A stretch of 64,000 nt of DNA from CAZKAP01 sp964552195 (GCA_964552195.1 CAZKFM010000001.1:124001-188000), one strand, 5' to 3'; shown: positions 18,007 through 27,543, counted from the first letter of the stretch. Made by a program: numbers and translations. Notes: a model not told the origin generated them from the letters alone.

Positions 18007-19359
18007 ATGTTCAAGAAAATACTTATAGCGAACAGGGGAGAGATCGCCATGCGCGTGATACGTACCTGTAAGGAGATGGGAATCAAGACGGTGGCGGTGT
18101 ATTCCAAGGCCGATGAAGAGAGTTTGCACGTACGCTTCGCAGACGAAGCGGTATGCATAGGTCCGGCGCCCAGTTCGGAGTCCTACCTGAAGATACCAAA
18201 CCTTATTGCGGCTGCAGAGATTACCAATGCGGATGCCATACATCCGGGCTATGGCTTCCTCTCTGAGAACTCCAAGTTTTCTCGTATCTGTGCCGAGAAC
18301 GATCTGAAATTTATCGGAGCCACCGGGGACCAGATCGACAAGATGGGGGACAAGGCCTCGGCCAAGGCTACCATGAAGGAGGCAGGGGTGCCCACCATAC
18401 CGGGTTCGGACGGCCTGCTCAAGGACCTGAATCACGCCAAGAAGGTCGCTTCAAAAATGGGTTTCCCGGTGATGATCAAGGCCACCGCAGGGGGTGGAGG
18501 TAAGGGTATGCGGGCCATATGGTCCGAAGAAGAACTGGAGAAGCATTTCGAGAGTGCGGTTATCGAGGCCACGGCGGCCTTCGGCAACGGGGGTATGTAT
18601 ATGGAGAAGCTGATCGAGGAACCCCGTCATATCGAGATTCAGATTATAGGAGATCAGCACGGTAATGTATGCCACCTTTCGGAGAGGGACTGTTCGATTC
18701 AGCGCCGTCACCAGAAGCTCACCGAGGAGACGCCTTCCCCATTTATGACCGATGACCTGCGCGAAGCCATGGGTGAAGCTGCCATCAAAGCGGCCAAGCA
18801 CATCAATTACGAAGGTGCGGGTACCGTGGAGTTTCTGGTGGACAAGCACCGCAAATTCTACTTCATGGAGATGAACACCCGCATACAGGTGGAGCACCCG
18901 ATAACCGAACAGGTGATCGACTACGACCTGATCCGGGAGCAGATCCTGGTCGCTGCGGGAGTCCCGATTTTGGGCAAGAATTACAGCCCCAAGCTACATT
19001 CGATAGAATGCCGTATCAATGCGGAAGATCCGTATAACGATTTCCGCCCATCGCCCGGACGCATCCATACACTGCATACACCGGGAGGTCACGGAGTGCG
19101 TGTGGATAGCCATGTCTACAGCGGATACGTGATTCCGCCCAATTACGATTCCATGATCGCCAAGCTCATCACTACGGCCCAGACCCGTGAAGAGGCCATC
19201 AATAAGATGCGCCGGGCCCTCGATGAATTTGTGATCGAGGGAGTAAAGACCACAATTCCCTTTCACCGGCAGTTGATGGACCACCCGGATTACCTCAAAG
19301 GGAACTACACGACCAAGTTCATGGAGACCTTCGAGATTCAACCCGAGGAGGACGAATAA
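18007..19359 (+). CDS. accC: Biotin carboxylase subunit of acetyl-CoA carboxylase
   Basis: 450 residues, the standard length. N-terminal pre-ATP-grasp domain (KKILIANRGEIAMRVIRTC), ATP-grasp with glycine-rich loop KATAGGGGKGMRA, active-site region ERDCSIQRRHQK and MEMNTRIQVEHPITE, and the C-terminal biotin-carboxylase domain (ECRINAEDPYNDFRPSPG). It carboxylates the biotin of AccB with ATP and bicarbonate. The carboxyltransferase genes accA and accD are not in the window. Confidence 0.97.
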   Translation: MFKKILIANRGEIAMRVIRTCKEMGIKTVAVYSKADEESLHVRFADEAVCIGPAPSSESYLKIPNLIAAAEITNADAIHPGYGFLSENSKFSRICAENDLKFIGATGDQIDKMGDKASAKATMKEAGVPTIPGSDGLLKDLNHAKKVASKMGFPVMIKATAGGGGKGMRAIWSEEELEKHFESAVIEATAAFGNGGMYMEKLIEEPRHIEIQIIGDQHGNVCHLSERDCSIQRRHQKLTEETPSPFMTDDLREAMGEAAIKAAKHINYEGAGTVEFLVDKHRKFYFMEMNTRIQVEHPITEQVIDYDLIREQILVAAGVPILGKNYSPKLHSIECRINAEDPYNDFRPSPGRIHTLHTPGGHGVRVDSHVYSGYVIPPNYDSMIAKLITTAQTREEAINKMRRALDEFVIEGVKTTIPFHRQLMDHPDYLKGNYTTKFMETFEIQPEEDE

Positions 19360-19369
19360 GACCGCATCT

Positions 19370-20485
19370 TTGAAGCTGAGTTTCTGGGAATGGGAGCGTT
19401 GGTTCGACCGAACGGATTACACGGTCGTAGGTAGTGGCTTCACCGGACTCGCCGCGGCAATCCGCTTACGGCAATTAAAGCCCGACGCCAGGGTCCTCCT
19501 ACTGGACCGGGCGCCTATCCCTCAGGGAGGAAGTACCAAAAACGCTGGATTCGCCTGTTTCGGAAGTCCTTCGGAGTTACTCATGGATCTGGAGGCACAT
19601 ACCGAGGAGGAAGTGGTCGACCTGGTGCATCAGCGTTATCAAGGCATACAACTTCTGAGATCCCTGATAGGGGACAGTGCCTTACAATACGAAGGTAAGG
19701 GCAGCGCGGAGCTATTTCTTAGTGAACAGACTAATTTACGCGATCGCTGTCTGGACGGTGCGGGCCGCCTCAATGAGTTGCTTAAGCCCGTTTTTGGGAA
19801 CGAAGCTTTTCGGGTACAGACCCGGGCAACCGGGTTTCAGGGTATCTGCCCGGAGTGGATCGAAATGCCTCATGAGGGACAACTGAATCCATCAGCGGCC
19901 GTGGACTCCCTGGCGGCCAAAGCCGACGCCCTGGGAGTTAAGAGACTTCAGGGGATGGAGCTGGTCGATTTCGAAGAAACCGGGGAGGGTGTGCGGTGTT
20001 ATACCGAGGCTTTTGAATTCCTCAGCGGTAAACTCTGCCTGGCTACCAATGGTTTTGCCCATCGACTCTTTCCTGCGGAAGTGGAACCTGCCAGGGCCCA
20101 GGTGTTGGTTACCGAACCCCTGGGCATTCTGCCCTTCGAAGGCAGCTTCCACATCGATCGGGGATACACCTATTTTCGTGCCGTAGGCGATCGTATCCTG
20201 CTGGGCGGGGGGCGTCATCTGGCCATGGAGGATGAACGTACCGAATCCATGAGTACGAGCCCGCTGATACAGGACTACCTGGATCGCCTGCTGCGAGAGG
20301 TCATCCTTCCCGGTCGGAACCTAAAGGTCGACCACAGGTGGAGTGGAATCATGGGAATAGGTCCGGGCAAAAGGCCACTGTTGAAGACTCTGGGCGGACA
20401 GGTATATGCTGCGGTACGCCTGGGCGGAATGGGGGTGGCATTGGGAACTGCTCTCGGGTTCCGACTGGCCGAACGGGCCGTCTAG
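19370..20485 (+). CDS. FAD-dependent oxidoreductase (DAO/DadA family)
   Basis: 371 residues from a TTG at 19370, 10 bp after accC; no in-frame ATG precedes the FAD-binding strand. The dinucleotide-binding motif is TVVGSGFTGLAAAIRLR with LLLDRAP as the second strand. GGSTKNAGFACFGS is typical of the D-amino-acid oxidase/glycine oxidase fold, and the closing FAD motif is LGGMGVALGTALGFRLAE. It probably oxidises an amine or amino acid; the substrate cannot be read from sequence. Placement behind accC suggests co-transcription but not a lipid role. Confidence 0.8.
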   Translation: MKLSFWEWERWFDRTDYTVVGSGFTGLAAAIRLRQLKPDARVLLLDRAPIPQGGSTKNAGFACFGSPSELLMDLEAHTEEEVVDLVHQRYQGIQLLRSLIGDSALQYEGKGSAELFLSEQTNLRDRCLDGAGRLNELLKPVFGNEAFRVQTRATGFQGICPEWIEMPHEGQLNPSAAVDSLAAKADALGVKRLQGMELVDFEETGEGVRCYTEAFEFLSGKLCLATNGFAHRLFPAEVEPARAQVLVTEPLGILPFEGSFHIDRGYTYFRAVGDRILLGGGRHLAMEDERTESMSTSPLIQDYLDRLLREVILPGRNLKVDHRWSGIMGIGPGKRPLLKTLGGQVYAAVRLGGMGVALGTALGFRLAERAV

Positions 20486-20549
20486 GTGATCTCCCATTTT
20501 GCTGCCTTATTTTTCCTACCTTACTCCTTGATACCTTACCGATAATGAT

Positions 20550-21044
20550 ATGAAACTAAGAAGACCGTATTTCGGGCTGACGGGGTTTGTCCTGCTGGTA
20601 TTTATGTTCGGATGCAGGAATACCCCGAACGAGAGTCCTGAACCCGAGTCCGCCGCGCCGGAGTATTTCCTGTTGAGACCGGATATAGAAAAGGCTTACG
20701 GCTACTCCCATGCGGTAAAAGTGGGCAACCACATCCGGATATCCGGTGCCGTGAGCATGGATGAAGAAGGTAATCCAACGGCTGTGGGGGATTTCCAGCA
20801 GCAGATGAAGAATTGTTATGCCGATCTCGGAAAGGTACTCGAGCATTATGGCTACAGCTTCGACGAAGTAATCGTCGAAAATGTTTTCACCACAGATATG
20901 CCCGCTTTTTTACAGCATGCCGGATATAGGGATTCGATCTATTCGGGAGAGTACCCGACGGGTTCCTGGCTGGGTGTAGAGGAACTGGCCCTGCCCGAGT
21001 TCCTGATTGAGATCGAACTGGAAGCCTATAAGGCGGCGGAGTAA
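20550..21044 (+). CDS. RidA-superfamily lipoprotein lacking the catalytic arginine
   Basis: 164 residues. LLVFMFGCRNTPNES is a lipoprotein signal, so this RidA-like protein is exported, unlike the classic cytoplasmic enamine/imine deaminase. The fold is clear: HAVKVGNHIRISGAVSMDEEG, then MKNCYADLGKVLEHYGYSFD, then EYPTGSWLGVEELALPEFLI. The last segment corresponds to the RidA active-site motif, where the conserved Arg (E. coli Arg105) is replaced by Gly. Deaminase activity is therefore doubtful; ligand binding is possible. A proline/glutamate-rich stretch follows the lipidation site. Confidence 0.82.
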   Translation: MKLRRPYFGLTGFVLLVFMFGCRNTPNESPEPESAAPEYFLLRPDIEKAYGYSHAVKVGNHIRISGAVSMDEEGNPTAVGDFQQQMKNCYADLGKVLEHYGYSFDEVIVENVFTTDMPAFLQHAGYRDSIYSGEYPTGSWLGVEELALPEFLIEIELEAYKAAE

Positions 21045-21140
21045 GCTTGTTTGGAATTTTAACATTTCAAACCCCAGATTCGATTTTCGACTGATCCGGG
21101 AATGCTGTAACTTTTATCCGCAACACTAAACCTTTAGCCA

Positions 21141-21512
21141 ATGACAACTCAGGAAGTAGCCGAAAAGCTCGTTAAATTTTGCCGTGAGGGGGATTACGAT
21201 TCCGCCTACGGGCTCTATGCAGAGGACGCCATCAGCATGGAAATGGAAGGTGTTCCCGGTCATATTTCCAAGGGAAGGGATCAGATTCTCAGCGACTATC
21301 AGAAATGGGCCGAAAACGTGCAGGAGATGCATGGGGGCGAGGTCGGGGATCCTTTGGTGGCCGGCAACCATTTCGTGGTTCCCATGACCTACGACATCAC
21401 CTTTAAGGACCGGGGACGGGAGCAATTGGAAGAGCTTTGCATGTATCAGGTGGAGAATGGCCAGATCGTTAAGGCATCCTATCACTATCCCCTGCCCGAG
21501 ATGTTCAAGTAA
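21141..21512 (+). CDS. SnoaL-like/NTF2-fold protein
   Basis: 123 residues with the cone-shaped NTF2 pattern: N-terminal helix (TTQEVAEKLVKFCREGDY), then YGLYAEDAISMEMEG, a helix with the GRDQILSDYQKWAE motif, and strands with FVVPMTYDITFKDRG and VENGQIVKASYHYP. Such proteins act as small isomerases, hydratases or ligand-binding domains, and sequence does not say which here. It stands alone between the RidA lipoprotein and a convergent ABC ATPase gene (3-bp gap between the stops). Confidence 0.75.
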   Translation: MTTQEVAEKLVKFCREGDYDSAYGLYAEDAISMEMEGVPGHISKGRDQILSDYQKWAENVQEMHGGEVGDPLVAGNHFVVPMTYDITFKDRGREQLEELCMYQVENGQIVKASYHYPLPEMFK

Positions 21513-21515
21513 ACA

Positions 21516-22514
21516 CTAGGAATCGGTTCGTATCCGGCTTCGGAACAGGGAGGCTGGCAAACGCGCATTCAGCCGTTCCCCCTTGAGTCTGGGGCGGTCG
21601 GAATAGGCATAGAGCAGGTGATCCCCTGAAGTACGCATTTCCAGCAGGTAACGCGAGCCCTGAAAAAAGCAGCGTTCCACCAGAGCCGTTAGGCCCCATT
21701 CATCCATGGATGTAGGCTGGTTCCCGGTCCGGATTTCTTCGGCATAGATATAGGCCTGTCCCGGTTCGCCCGGCATGAAGTCTTCCGCCCTGATCTGATT
21801 GACCAGTCCGAACAAAGACGCCACATAGTAACTTGGCGGGCGGTGGTACAGGACCTCTGTGGGTCCGAAAGCGGCCATTTCCCCGTTTTTGAGCACCAGT
21901 ATGGAGTCCGCGAAAGAAAATACATCCCGGCTCTCGTGCGTAGCGTTTATAACGGTTACACCCTGATCCTTGAGGTACGGGAATATCCTTAGTCGCAGGT
22001 AGTTTTTCTGGAAGGCATCCACATGGGTAAAGGGCTCGTCCAGCAGCAAGATTCGCGGTTTTCCCAACAGCGCCTTGACCAACGCTATCCGCTGCTGTTG
22101 CCCCAGGCTGAGTTCCCCAATTTTACTCCAGGCACTGGACGGTAACTGGACCAGTTCCAGGAGCTGTCCAATGCGCTGCTCCTCGGTGAACAGGTCGTGA
22201 GGGTCCAGGTACATCCTGAGGTAATCCAGTACCCTCATGTAGGGGTTCAGGTCGTATTCCTGAGAGACATAGCTGAAGCCTTTATGTCCGGGTATGAGTT
22301 GTCCGTCGGGCCCCGAGAGCATATCTCCTTGCCAATAAATTCGCCCCTGATCGGGACGCAAGGCACCGAAGAGCAGTTTGAGCAAGGTACTCTTACCCGA
22401 GCCGCTGGAGCCCATCACGGACAGATGACTGCCTGCGGGCAGGGAAAATGAGATGTCCTGAAGTACGGGTTTCTCAGGGGTATAACTGAATTCTAGGGAG
22501 CCTACCTGGAGCAT
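21516..22514 (-). CDS. ABC transporter ATP-binding protein
   Basis: 332 residues. A full nucleotide-binding domain: Walker A GSSGSGKSTLLKLL, Q-loop YVSQEYDL, signature LSLGQQQRIALVKALL, Walker B ILLLDEPF, and the switch His in NATHES. The C-terminal 100 residues look like the TOBE-type extension of the sulfate/spermidine/iron importer ATPases (ALVERCFFQGSRYLLEM). No permease or binding-protein gene adjoins it, so partners must lie elsewhere. Substrate is unknown. The asd gene lies upstream on the same strand, 36 bp away. Confidence 0.85.
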   Translation of the reverse strand: MLQVGSLEFSYTPEKPVLQDISFSLPAGSHLSVMGSSGSGKSTLLKLLFGALRPDQGRIYWQGDMLSGPDGQLIPGHKGFSYVSQEYDLNPYMRVLDYLRMYLDPHDLFTEEQRIGQLLELVQLPSSAWSKIGELSLGQQQRIALVKALLGKPRILLLDEPFTHVDAFQKNYLRLRIFPYLKDQGVTVINATHESRDVFSFADSILVLKNGEMAAFGPTEVLYHRPPSYYVASLFGLVNQIRAEDFMPGEPGQAYIYAEEIRTGNQPTSMDEWGLTALVERCFFQGSRYLLEMRTSGDHLLYAYSDRPRLKGERLNARLPASLFRSRIRTDS

Positions 22515-22550
22515 CGGAGCAAATTAGATTCCGGGTGTTCCCGGAGCCCG

Positions 22551-23540
22551 TTAGAGCAGATTTTCCCTGTAAAGATACTCAGCAATCTGGATCGCGTTGG
22601 TAGCTGCTCCCTTGCGAAGGTTATCTGATACTACCCAAAGATTCAGGGTGCGGGGCTGGCTCTCATCCCTTCGGATTCGCCCGACGAACACCTCGTCCTT
22701 GCCGTGTGCGTAAATGGGCATGGGATAGGTATTGGTTTCGGGCTGATCCTGCACGACCACGCCCGGAGCCTCGTCGAGCAGCCTCCTAACCTCGTTGAGC
22801 TCGAACTCCTCGTTGAACTCCACGTTTACCGCTTCGGAGTGCCCACCGGACGTGGGGATTCGGACCGCAGTGGCACTGAGGGCGAAGGAATCATCCCCCA
22901 GGATCTTCAGGGGCTCGCGAGCCAGTTTCATCTCCTCTTTGGTGTAGCCGTTTTCCAAGAACACATCGCAATGGGGGAGTGCGTTCTTGTAAATGGGGTA
23001 AGGGTAAGCCATGGGGCCTTTTTCCTGCCGGCTTTCCCGTTCCATCTGTTCCACGGCCTGTATGCCGGTGCCCGAAACGGACTGATAGGTGGCGACGATA
23101 ACACGGCGCATGCGGTACTTGCGGTGAAGCGGAGCCAGAGCCATGACCAGCTGTATGGTCGAGCAGTTGGGATTGGCTATGATCTTGTCCTCTGGGCCGA
23201 GTTCGGACGCGTTGATTTCCGGTACGATCAGCTTGTGGTCCGGATGCATCCTCCAGGCCGATGAATTGTCAATGACCGTGGTACCCACCTTGGCGAAACG
23301 CGGTGCCCATTCGAGGGAGGTATCGCCTCCTGCCGAGAACAGGGCCAGCTCCGGAGCCCGTTGTACCGCTTCCTCCATCCCGATTATCGTATGGGGCTGC
23401 CCTCGGAAGCTTATCGTTTTACCAACTGAACGTTCGGATGCGACCGCCAACAGCTCCGTCACCGGAAAATTTCGCTCCTCCAGTACCCTCTGCATCACCT
23501 CTCCTACCAAGCCGGTAGCGCCGACCACGGCTACTTTCAT
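22551..23540 (-). CDS. asd: Aspartate-semialdehyde dehydrogenase
   Basis: 329 residues from the ATG at 23540, which opens with the NADP-binding MKVAVVGATGLVGEVMQ; the frame runs 16 codons further upstream into the promoter. Catalytic Cys is in IANPNCSTIQLVMALAP, and the substrate-binding His is in RIPTSGGHSEAV. It reduces aspartyl phosphate to aspartate semialdehyde, the branch point to lysine/diaminopimelate, threonine and methionine. A full promoter lies just upstream. Confidence 0.96.
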   Translation of the reverse strand: MKVAVVGATGLVGEVMQRVLEERNFPVTELLAVASERSVGKTISFRGQPHTIIGMEEAVQRAPELALFSAGGDTSLEWAPRFAKVGTTVIDNSSAWRMHPDHKLIVPEINASELGPEDKIIANPNCSTIQLVMALAPLHRKYRMRRVIVATYQSVSGTGIQAVEQMERESRQEKGPMAYPYPIYKNALPHCDVFLENGYTKEEMKLAREPLKILGDDSFALSATAVRIPTSGGHSEAVNVEFNEEFELNEVRRLLDEAPGVVVQDQPETNTYPMPIYAHGKDEVFVGRIRRDESQPRTLNLWVVSDNLRKGAATNAIQIAEYLYRENLL

Positions 23541-23557
23541 ATTCCACTGATTTGGAA

Positions 23558-23588
23558 CAAAAGTACCACCGCGCCACGTCCATGGCAA
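23558..23588 (-). promoter_or_regulatory. Promoter of asd
   Basis: Read on the minus strand, TTG (23588-23586), 20 bp, then TACTTTTG (23565-23558). This matches the Bacteroidota TTG/TAnnTTTG consensus and predicts a transcript starting within about 15 nt of the asd ATG at 23540, which supports that start. Confidence 0.75.
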
Positions 23589-23638
23589 ACGGCAATTGTT
23601 ATAATTATAACAGAGAGCTAAAATTCACAACACAAGGC

Positions 23639-23664
23639 AAAAAAAACCGCCCCCATTGGGGCGG
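23639..23664 (-). terminator. Intrinsic terminator of the prolyl oligopeptidase gene
   Basis: Perfect 7-bp stem CCGCCCC/GGGGCGG with a 4-nt loop; on the minus strand it is followed by eight T. It lies 38 bp after the stop of the peptidase gene and keeps its transcript out of asd. Confidence 0.9.
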
Positions 23665-23701
23665 CTGTGTCGGACGGAGCCGGCGTTCAGGTTACATCGG
23701 T

Positions 23702-25852
23702 TTAGTCTCCGGTTTCGTAGGAAACGGGCAGGGATTGGTAACCCATATTGTACAGGGTAAATCCAAAAATATCCGCCTGTTCCTGTATGCTTTTGCTCAG
23801 GGGTTTGCCTGCGCCATGTCCGGCATTGGTCTCTATTCGAATGAGGACCGGGGCTTCTCCCTGGTGCTTGGCCTGCAGTTGTGCGGCAAACTTAAAGCTA
23901 TGGGCGGGAACTACCCGGTCGTCGTGATCTCCCGTGGTCACCAGGGTAGCCGGATACGACACGCCTTCTTTGACGTTGTGAACCGGTGAGTATCCCTTCA
24001 GGTAGGCCAGCATTTCCGGGCCGTCTTCCGCTGTACCGTAGTCGTAGGCCCATCCGGCCCCGGCAGTGAAGGTATGATACCGGAGCATGTCCATGACTCC
24101 GACTGCAGGCAGGGCCACCTGGAACAGTTCGGGACGTTGCGTCATCGTGGCTCCGACCAGTAAGCCTCCGTTGGATCCACCGCGAAGGGCCAGCTTTTCG
24201 GAGGAAGTGTAGCCCTCATCGATCAGGTATTCGGCCGCGGCGATAAAGTCGTCGAATACATTCTGTTTATTCATTTTAGTACCGGCCAGGTGCCATTCCT
24301 TTCCGTATTCGCCTCCACCCCGAAGGTTGGCCACTGCATAAATGCCCCCCTGTTCGAGCCATATGGCATTCGTCGCGCTGAAACCGGGTCGCTGGCTGAT
24401 GTTAAATCCACCGTAACCGTACAAGATTGTCGGGTGGGAGCCGTTGAGTTCCAGCCCCTTCTTATGGGTTATAAACATGGGCACGCGCGTACTGTCCTTA
24501 GACCGGTAAAACACCTGACGGGTAGTGTAATCGGCGGGGTTAAAATCAATCTCAGGAGTCCAGTACAATTCGTACGCTCCGGTTTGGTAGTCGATTTTGT
24601 AGGTTGAACCCGGAGTATAGTAGTTCCTGAAGCTGAAATAACCCTCGGCGTCTTCAAGCCACCCTCCGAAACCCGAAGCCGTTCCCAGACCGGGGAGTTC
24701 GATTTCGCGCATGAGATTTCCCTGGTAATCGTATTGGTAAACCCGGGTAATGGCATCCACCATATAACTGGCGAACATATATCCTCCTCCCTGAGAGACA
24801 CTTAACACATTCTCGGTTTCCGGTATGACATCCTTCCAGTTGCCCGGCCCCGGATTGGAGGCGTCCACTTCCACCACCCTCTGGTTGGGCGCATCGCGGT
24901 TGGTAAGCAAAAGCAGTCGGGTACCCCTGTTCTGCAGCAGGGACACATCGGATTTTTCGTCCGCCTGTACCGCGAGCAAGGGTGCTCCTGGGCGGCTCAG
25001 ATCCTTGATATACATTCGATTCCCGGAAGTGCTGTTAGCCGCGCTAATGGCGAGGTACCTTTGATCTTCCGATACCGAGGCACCTACATAGCGGTATTTT
25101 TGAGCAGGTGCACCCCCGAAGATGAGCTCGTCCTCTGACTGTGGCTGACCGAGGCGGTGAAAGTACAGTTTGTGCTGGTCGGTTTTGGCCGAGAGCTCAC
25201 TCCCTTCGGGTTTGTCGTAACTGGAATAGTAGAATCCTTCGTTGCCTCTCCATGAAATTCCACTGAATTTAACGTCCACCAGGGTGTCTCCTACGATTTC
25301 CCGCGTAGCCGTTTCCATGACGATCACCTTACGCCAGTCGCTACCGCCCTCAGATATGGAATAGGCCACCAGGCTGCCGTCTGCTGTAAGGCTGAAGCCC
25401 GACATGGAGGTGGTACCGTCTTTGGAAAACGTATTGGGGTCGAGGAAAACTTCGTCTTCTCCGCCTTCTACAACCCTGTAGATGACACTCTGATTCTGCA
25501 ACCCATCGTTTTTGGAATAGTAGTAATCGCTGCCGTTTTTACCCTTAAACGGGGTGCCTAGTTTCTCGTAGTTCCACATGTCTTCCATGCGGGACTGGAG
25601 CTCGTCCCGATAGGGAATATCGTCCAGATATCCGAAGGTAACCTCGTTCTGCCGCCTCACCCAGTCTTCCGTCTCTTCGCTGCGATCGTCTTCGAGCCAG
25701 AGGTAGGGATCCTGGATTTCAACACCGGAGAAAGTGTAGGTACTGTCTTTTACCGCCGTCTCCGGGTATTCCAGCGGTGCTTTGGAATTGATCAGGTCGC
25801 AGGAAACCAGTAAAAACATGGCTGCTGCGGCCCCATATAGCATTGATTTCAT
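23702..25852 (-). CDS. Prolyl oligopeptidase family serine peptidase (S9A), lipoprotein
   Basis: 716 residues from the ATG at 25852 (a second ATG lies 6 codons upstream). YGAAAAMFLLVSCDLINS is a lipoprotein signal. The N-terminal propeller starts with DPYLWLEDDRSEET, typical of S9A. The catalytic domain carries Ser in RGGSNGGLLVGATM, Asp in TGDHDDRVVPAHS and His in NAGHGAGKP, a complete triad. It cleaves after proline in short peptides, probably in the periplasm or on the outer membrane. Single-gene transcript ended by the hairpin at 23639-23664. Confidence 0.93.
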   Translation of the reverse strand: MKSMLYGAAAAMFLLVSCDLINSKAPLEYPETAVKDSTYTFSGVEIQDPYLWLEDDRSEETEDWVRRQNEVTFGYLDDIPYRDELQSRMEDMWNYEKLGTPFKGKNGSDYYYSKNDGLQNQSVIYRVVEGGEDEVFLDPNTFSKDGTTSMSGFSLTADGSLVAYSISEGGSDWRKVIVMETATREIVGDTLVDVKFSGISWRGNEGFYYSSYDKPEGSELSAKTDQHKLYFHRLGQPQSEDELIFGGAPAQKYRYVGASVSEDQRYLAISAANSTSGNRMYIKDLSRPGAPLLAVQADEKSDVSLLQNRGTRLLLLTNRDAPNQRVVEVDASNPGPGNWKDVIPETENVLSVSQGGGYMFASYMVDAITRVYQYDYQGNLMREIELPGLGTASGFGGWLEDAEGYFSFRNYYTPGSTYKIDYQTGAYELYWTPEIDFNPADYTTRQVFYRSKDSTRVPMFITHKKGLELNGSHPTILYGYGGFNISQRPGFSATNAIWLEQGGIYAVANLRGGGEYGKEWHLAGTKMNKQNVFDDFIAAAEYLIDEGYTSSEKLALRGGSNGGLLVGATMTQRPELFQVALPAVGVMDMLRYHTFTAGAGWAYDYGTAEDGPEMLAYLKGYSPVHNVKEGVSYPATLVTTGDHDDRVVPAHSFKFAAQLQAKHQGEAPVLIRIETNAGHGAGKPLSKSIQEQADIFGFTLYNMGYQSLPVSYETGD

Positions 25853-25893
25853 GTTGGATAAGTTTTGCAATAAAGATACGGACCAATGGGCAC

Positions 25894-25920
25894 AAAAAAA
25901 CCTCCCGTTCGGGGGAGGTT
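25894..25920 (-). terminator. Intrinsic terminator of mscL
   Basis: Stem AACCTCCC/GGGAGGTT with a 6-nt loop; on the minus strand it runs into eight T. It lies 30 bp after the mscL stop and just upstream of the prolyl oligopeptidase start. Confidence 0.9.
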
Positions 25921-25949
25921 TAGGGTTAAACCGTGTAGCGGCGGCCCTC

Positions 25950-26378
25950 TTAGGAGGGGTTTTTCTTGAGCAGGTCCCGAATCTCGATCAGCAGTTCTTC
26001 CTGCGTAGGACCCGGAGGAGGAGCGGGTGCAGCCTCTTCTTCTTTTTTCTTGCTGTTCTCATAAGCCTTCAGGAACAGGTAAATGAACAGGCCTACTATA
26101 ATGAAGTTGATGATGGCCTGGATCAGGTTACCGTAGGTGAGCACGGCGGCTCCTGCCTCCTGAGCAGCAGTCAGCGACTCGTAGGACTCGCCGTCCAGGG
26201 ACACGAACTTTTGGGTAAAGTCCGTTCCCCCGGTAATGACTCCCACTATGGGCATGATGATATCCGCTACCGCGGATTTTACGATGGTGTTGAATGCACC
26301 ACCTATGACCACCGCTGTAGCCAGGCTAACGATGTCTCCCTTCATCAGGAAACTCTTGAAATCTTTAAAGAAGCTCAT
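25950..26378 (-). CDS. mscL: Large-conductance mechanosensitive channel
   Basis: 142 residues. KDFKSFLMKGDIVSLATAVV is the N-terminal helix and start of the pore-lining segment; the second membrane helix is AIINFIIVGLFIYLFLKAYE. The C-terminal helical bundle (TQEELLIEIRDLLKKN) follows a Pro-rich link. The channel opens under membrane tension and releases solutes during hypo-osmotic shock. It lies 31 bp downstream of alr in the leftward direction of the alr-tdk block. Confidence 0.96.
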   Translation of the reverse strand: MSFFKDFKSFLMKGDIVSLATAVVIGGAFNTIVKSAVADIIMPIVGVITGGTDFTQKFVSLDGESYESLTAAQEAGAAVLTYGNLIQAIINFIIVGLFIYLFLKAYENSKKKEEEAAPAPPPGPTQEELLIEIRDLLKKNPS

Positions 26379-26409
26379 AATGCGATTAATGATTAGCAGT
26401 ACGAAAGTA

Positions 26410-27543
26410 CTAACTATTTGCTTCGATCAGCCTCCGTTCTACCCTTGCGGTCAGGCTGGTCAGGACTTCATAGGAGATCGTCTGGCAATGCCCGGCGAGT
26501 TCTTCGGCACTGTGATCCGCGTCGAAAACGACGACCCGGTCGCCTTCGGTGCAGGGAATATGCGTGATATCCACCATAATCATATCCATGCAGACCCAAC
26601 CGGCTATAGGAGCCCAGCGACCGTGAATCCAAACTCCTCCCCGGCCATTGCCCAGATGTCGCCCAATACCGTCGGCGTGCCCGATGGGCAGGGTGGCAAT
26701 GGTCATCCGGCGATCGGCCATAAAACCCCGGTTATATCCCACGGAATCCCCCATCTCTATGCGGTGAATTTGGGATATGACCGTGGTGAGCCGGGCAATG
26801 GGACGAAGCTCCCGGTCGTAAGCCGGATCATTGCCGAAACCGTACAGTCCGATGCCCGATCGCACCATGTCGAAATTCGCCTCGGGAAAATTGAAGATGC
26901 CCGAGGTATTGCTCAGGTGCCTGATCGGCCGATACCCCAAATGATTCGTTATACGCTCACAAATACGTTCGAAGGATGCGATCTGACTGCGGGTAAAAGC
27001 TACTTCGGCCATATCGTCCGTGGCAGCCAGATGCGATAGTACCGATCGGATTTTCAAGTCCTTCTTCCCCTCCCAGAACCTCAGTATGTCGCTTAGGTCG
27101 TCTTCGCGGAATCCCAGACGGTTGAGTCCGGTGTTGAATTTGAGATGTACCGGGTATTCCCGTATTCCCAGGCTGTGGGCGACCGATGTGAACTCGCGCA
27201 GCACCCGGAAGGAATAGAGTGCGGGTTCCAGGCAGTGCTCCACACAGGCCCCGAGCTGATCGTGTTGGGGATGGAGGACCAGGATGGGGAGCTCGATACC
27301 CGATTCCCGCAGCAGTATGCCTTCCCTTACATAGGCAACTGCCAGATAGTCGGCCCCGAGCTGTCCCAGTTTCCGGGCAATGGTCACCATGTCACTGCCA
27401 TAGGCAAAGGCCTTGACCACCCCGAGGAATCGTGTACCCTTCTTTAGTCTGGAGCGCAGCATGCGATAATTATGGGCCAGGGCATCGAGGTCAATTTCGA
27501 GCACGGTCCCGGATATCCTCACTTTATGAGTTGGTTTTGTCAT
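26410..27543 (-). CDS. alr: Alanine racemase
   Basis: 377 residues from the ATG at 27543; another ATG at 27567 is possible. Either start lies inside the 3' end of tdk, so the two genes overlap by 20 bp or more. The PLP-binding Lys is in GVVKAFAYGSD (a Bacteroidota variant of VVKADAYGHG), and the second catalytic base Tyr is expected in EMGDSVGYNRGF. The N-terminal barrel and C-terminal beta domain (ISYEVLTSLTARVERR) are both present. It makes D-alanine for peptidoglycan. Confidence 0.95.
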   Translation of the reverse strand: MTKPTHKVRISGTVLEIDLDALAHNYRMLRSRLKKGTRFLGVVKAFAYGSDMVTIARKLGQLGADYLAVAYVREGILLRESGIELPILVLHPQHDQLGACVEHCLEPALYSFRVLREFTSVAHSLGIREYPVHLKFNTGLNRLGFREDDLSDILRFWEGKKDLKIRSVLSHLAATDDMAEVAFTRSQIASFERICERITNHLGYRPIRHLSNTSGIFNFPEANFDMVRSGIGLYGFGNDPAYDRELRPIARLTTVISQIHRIEMGDSVGYNRGFMADRRMTIATLPIGHADGIGRHLGNGRGGVWIHGRWAPIAGWVCMDMIMVDITHIPCTEGDRVVVFDADHSAEELAGHCQTISYEVLTSLTARVERRLIEANS

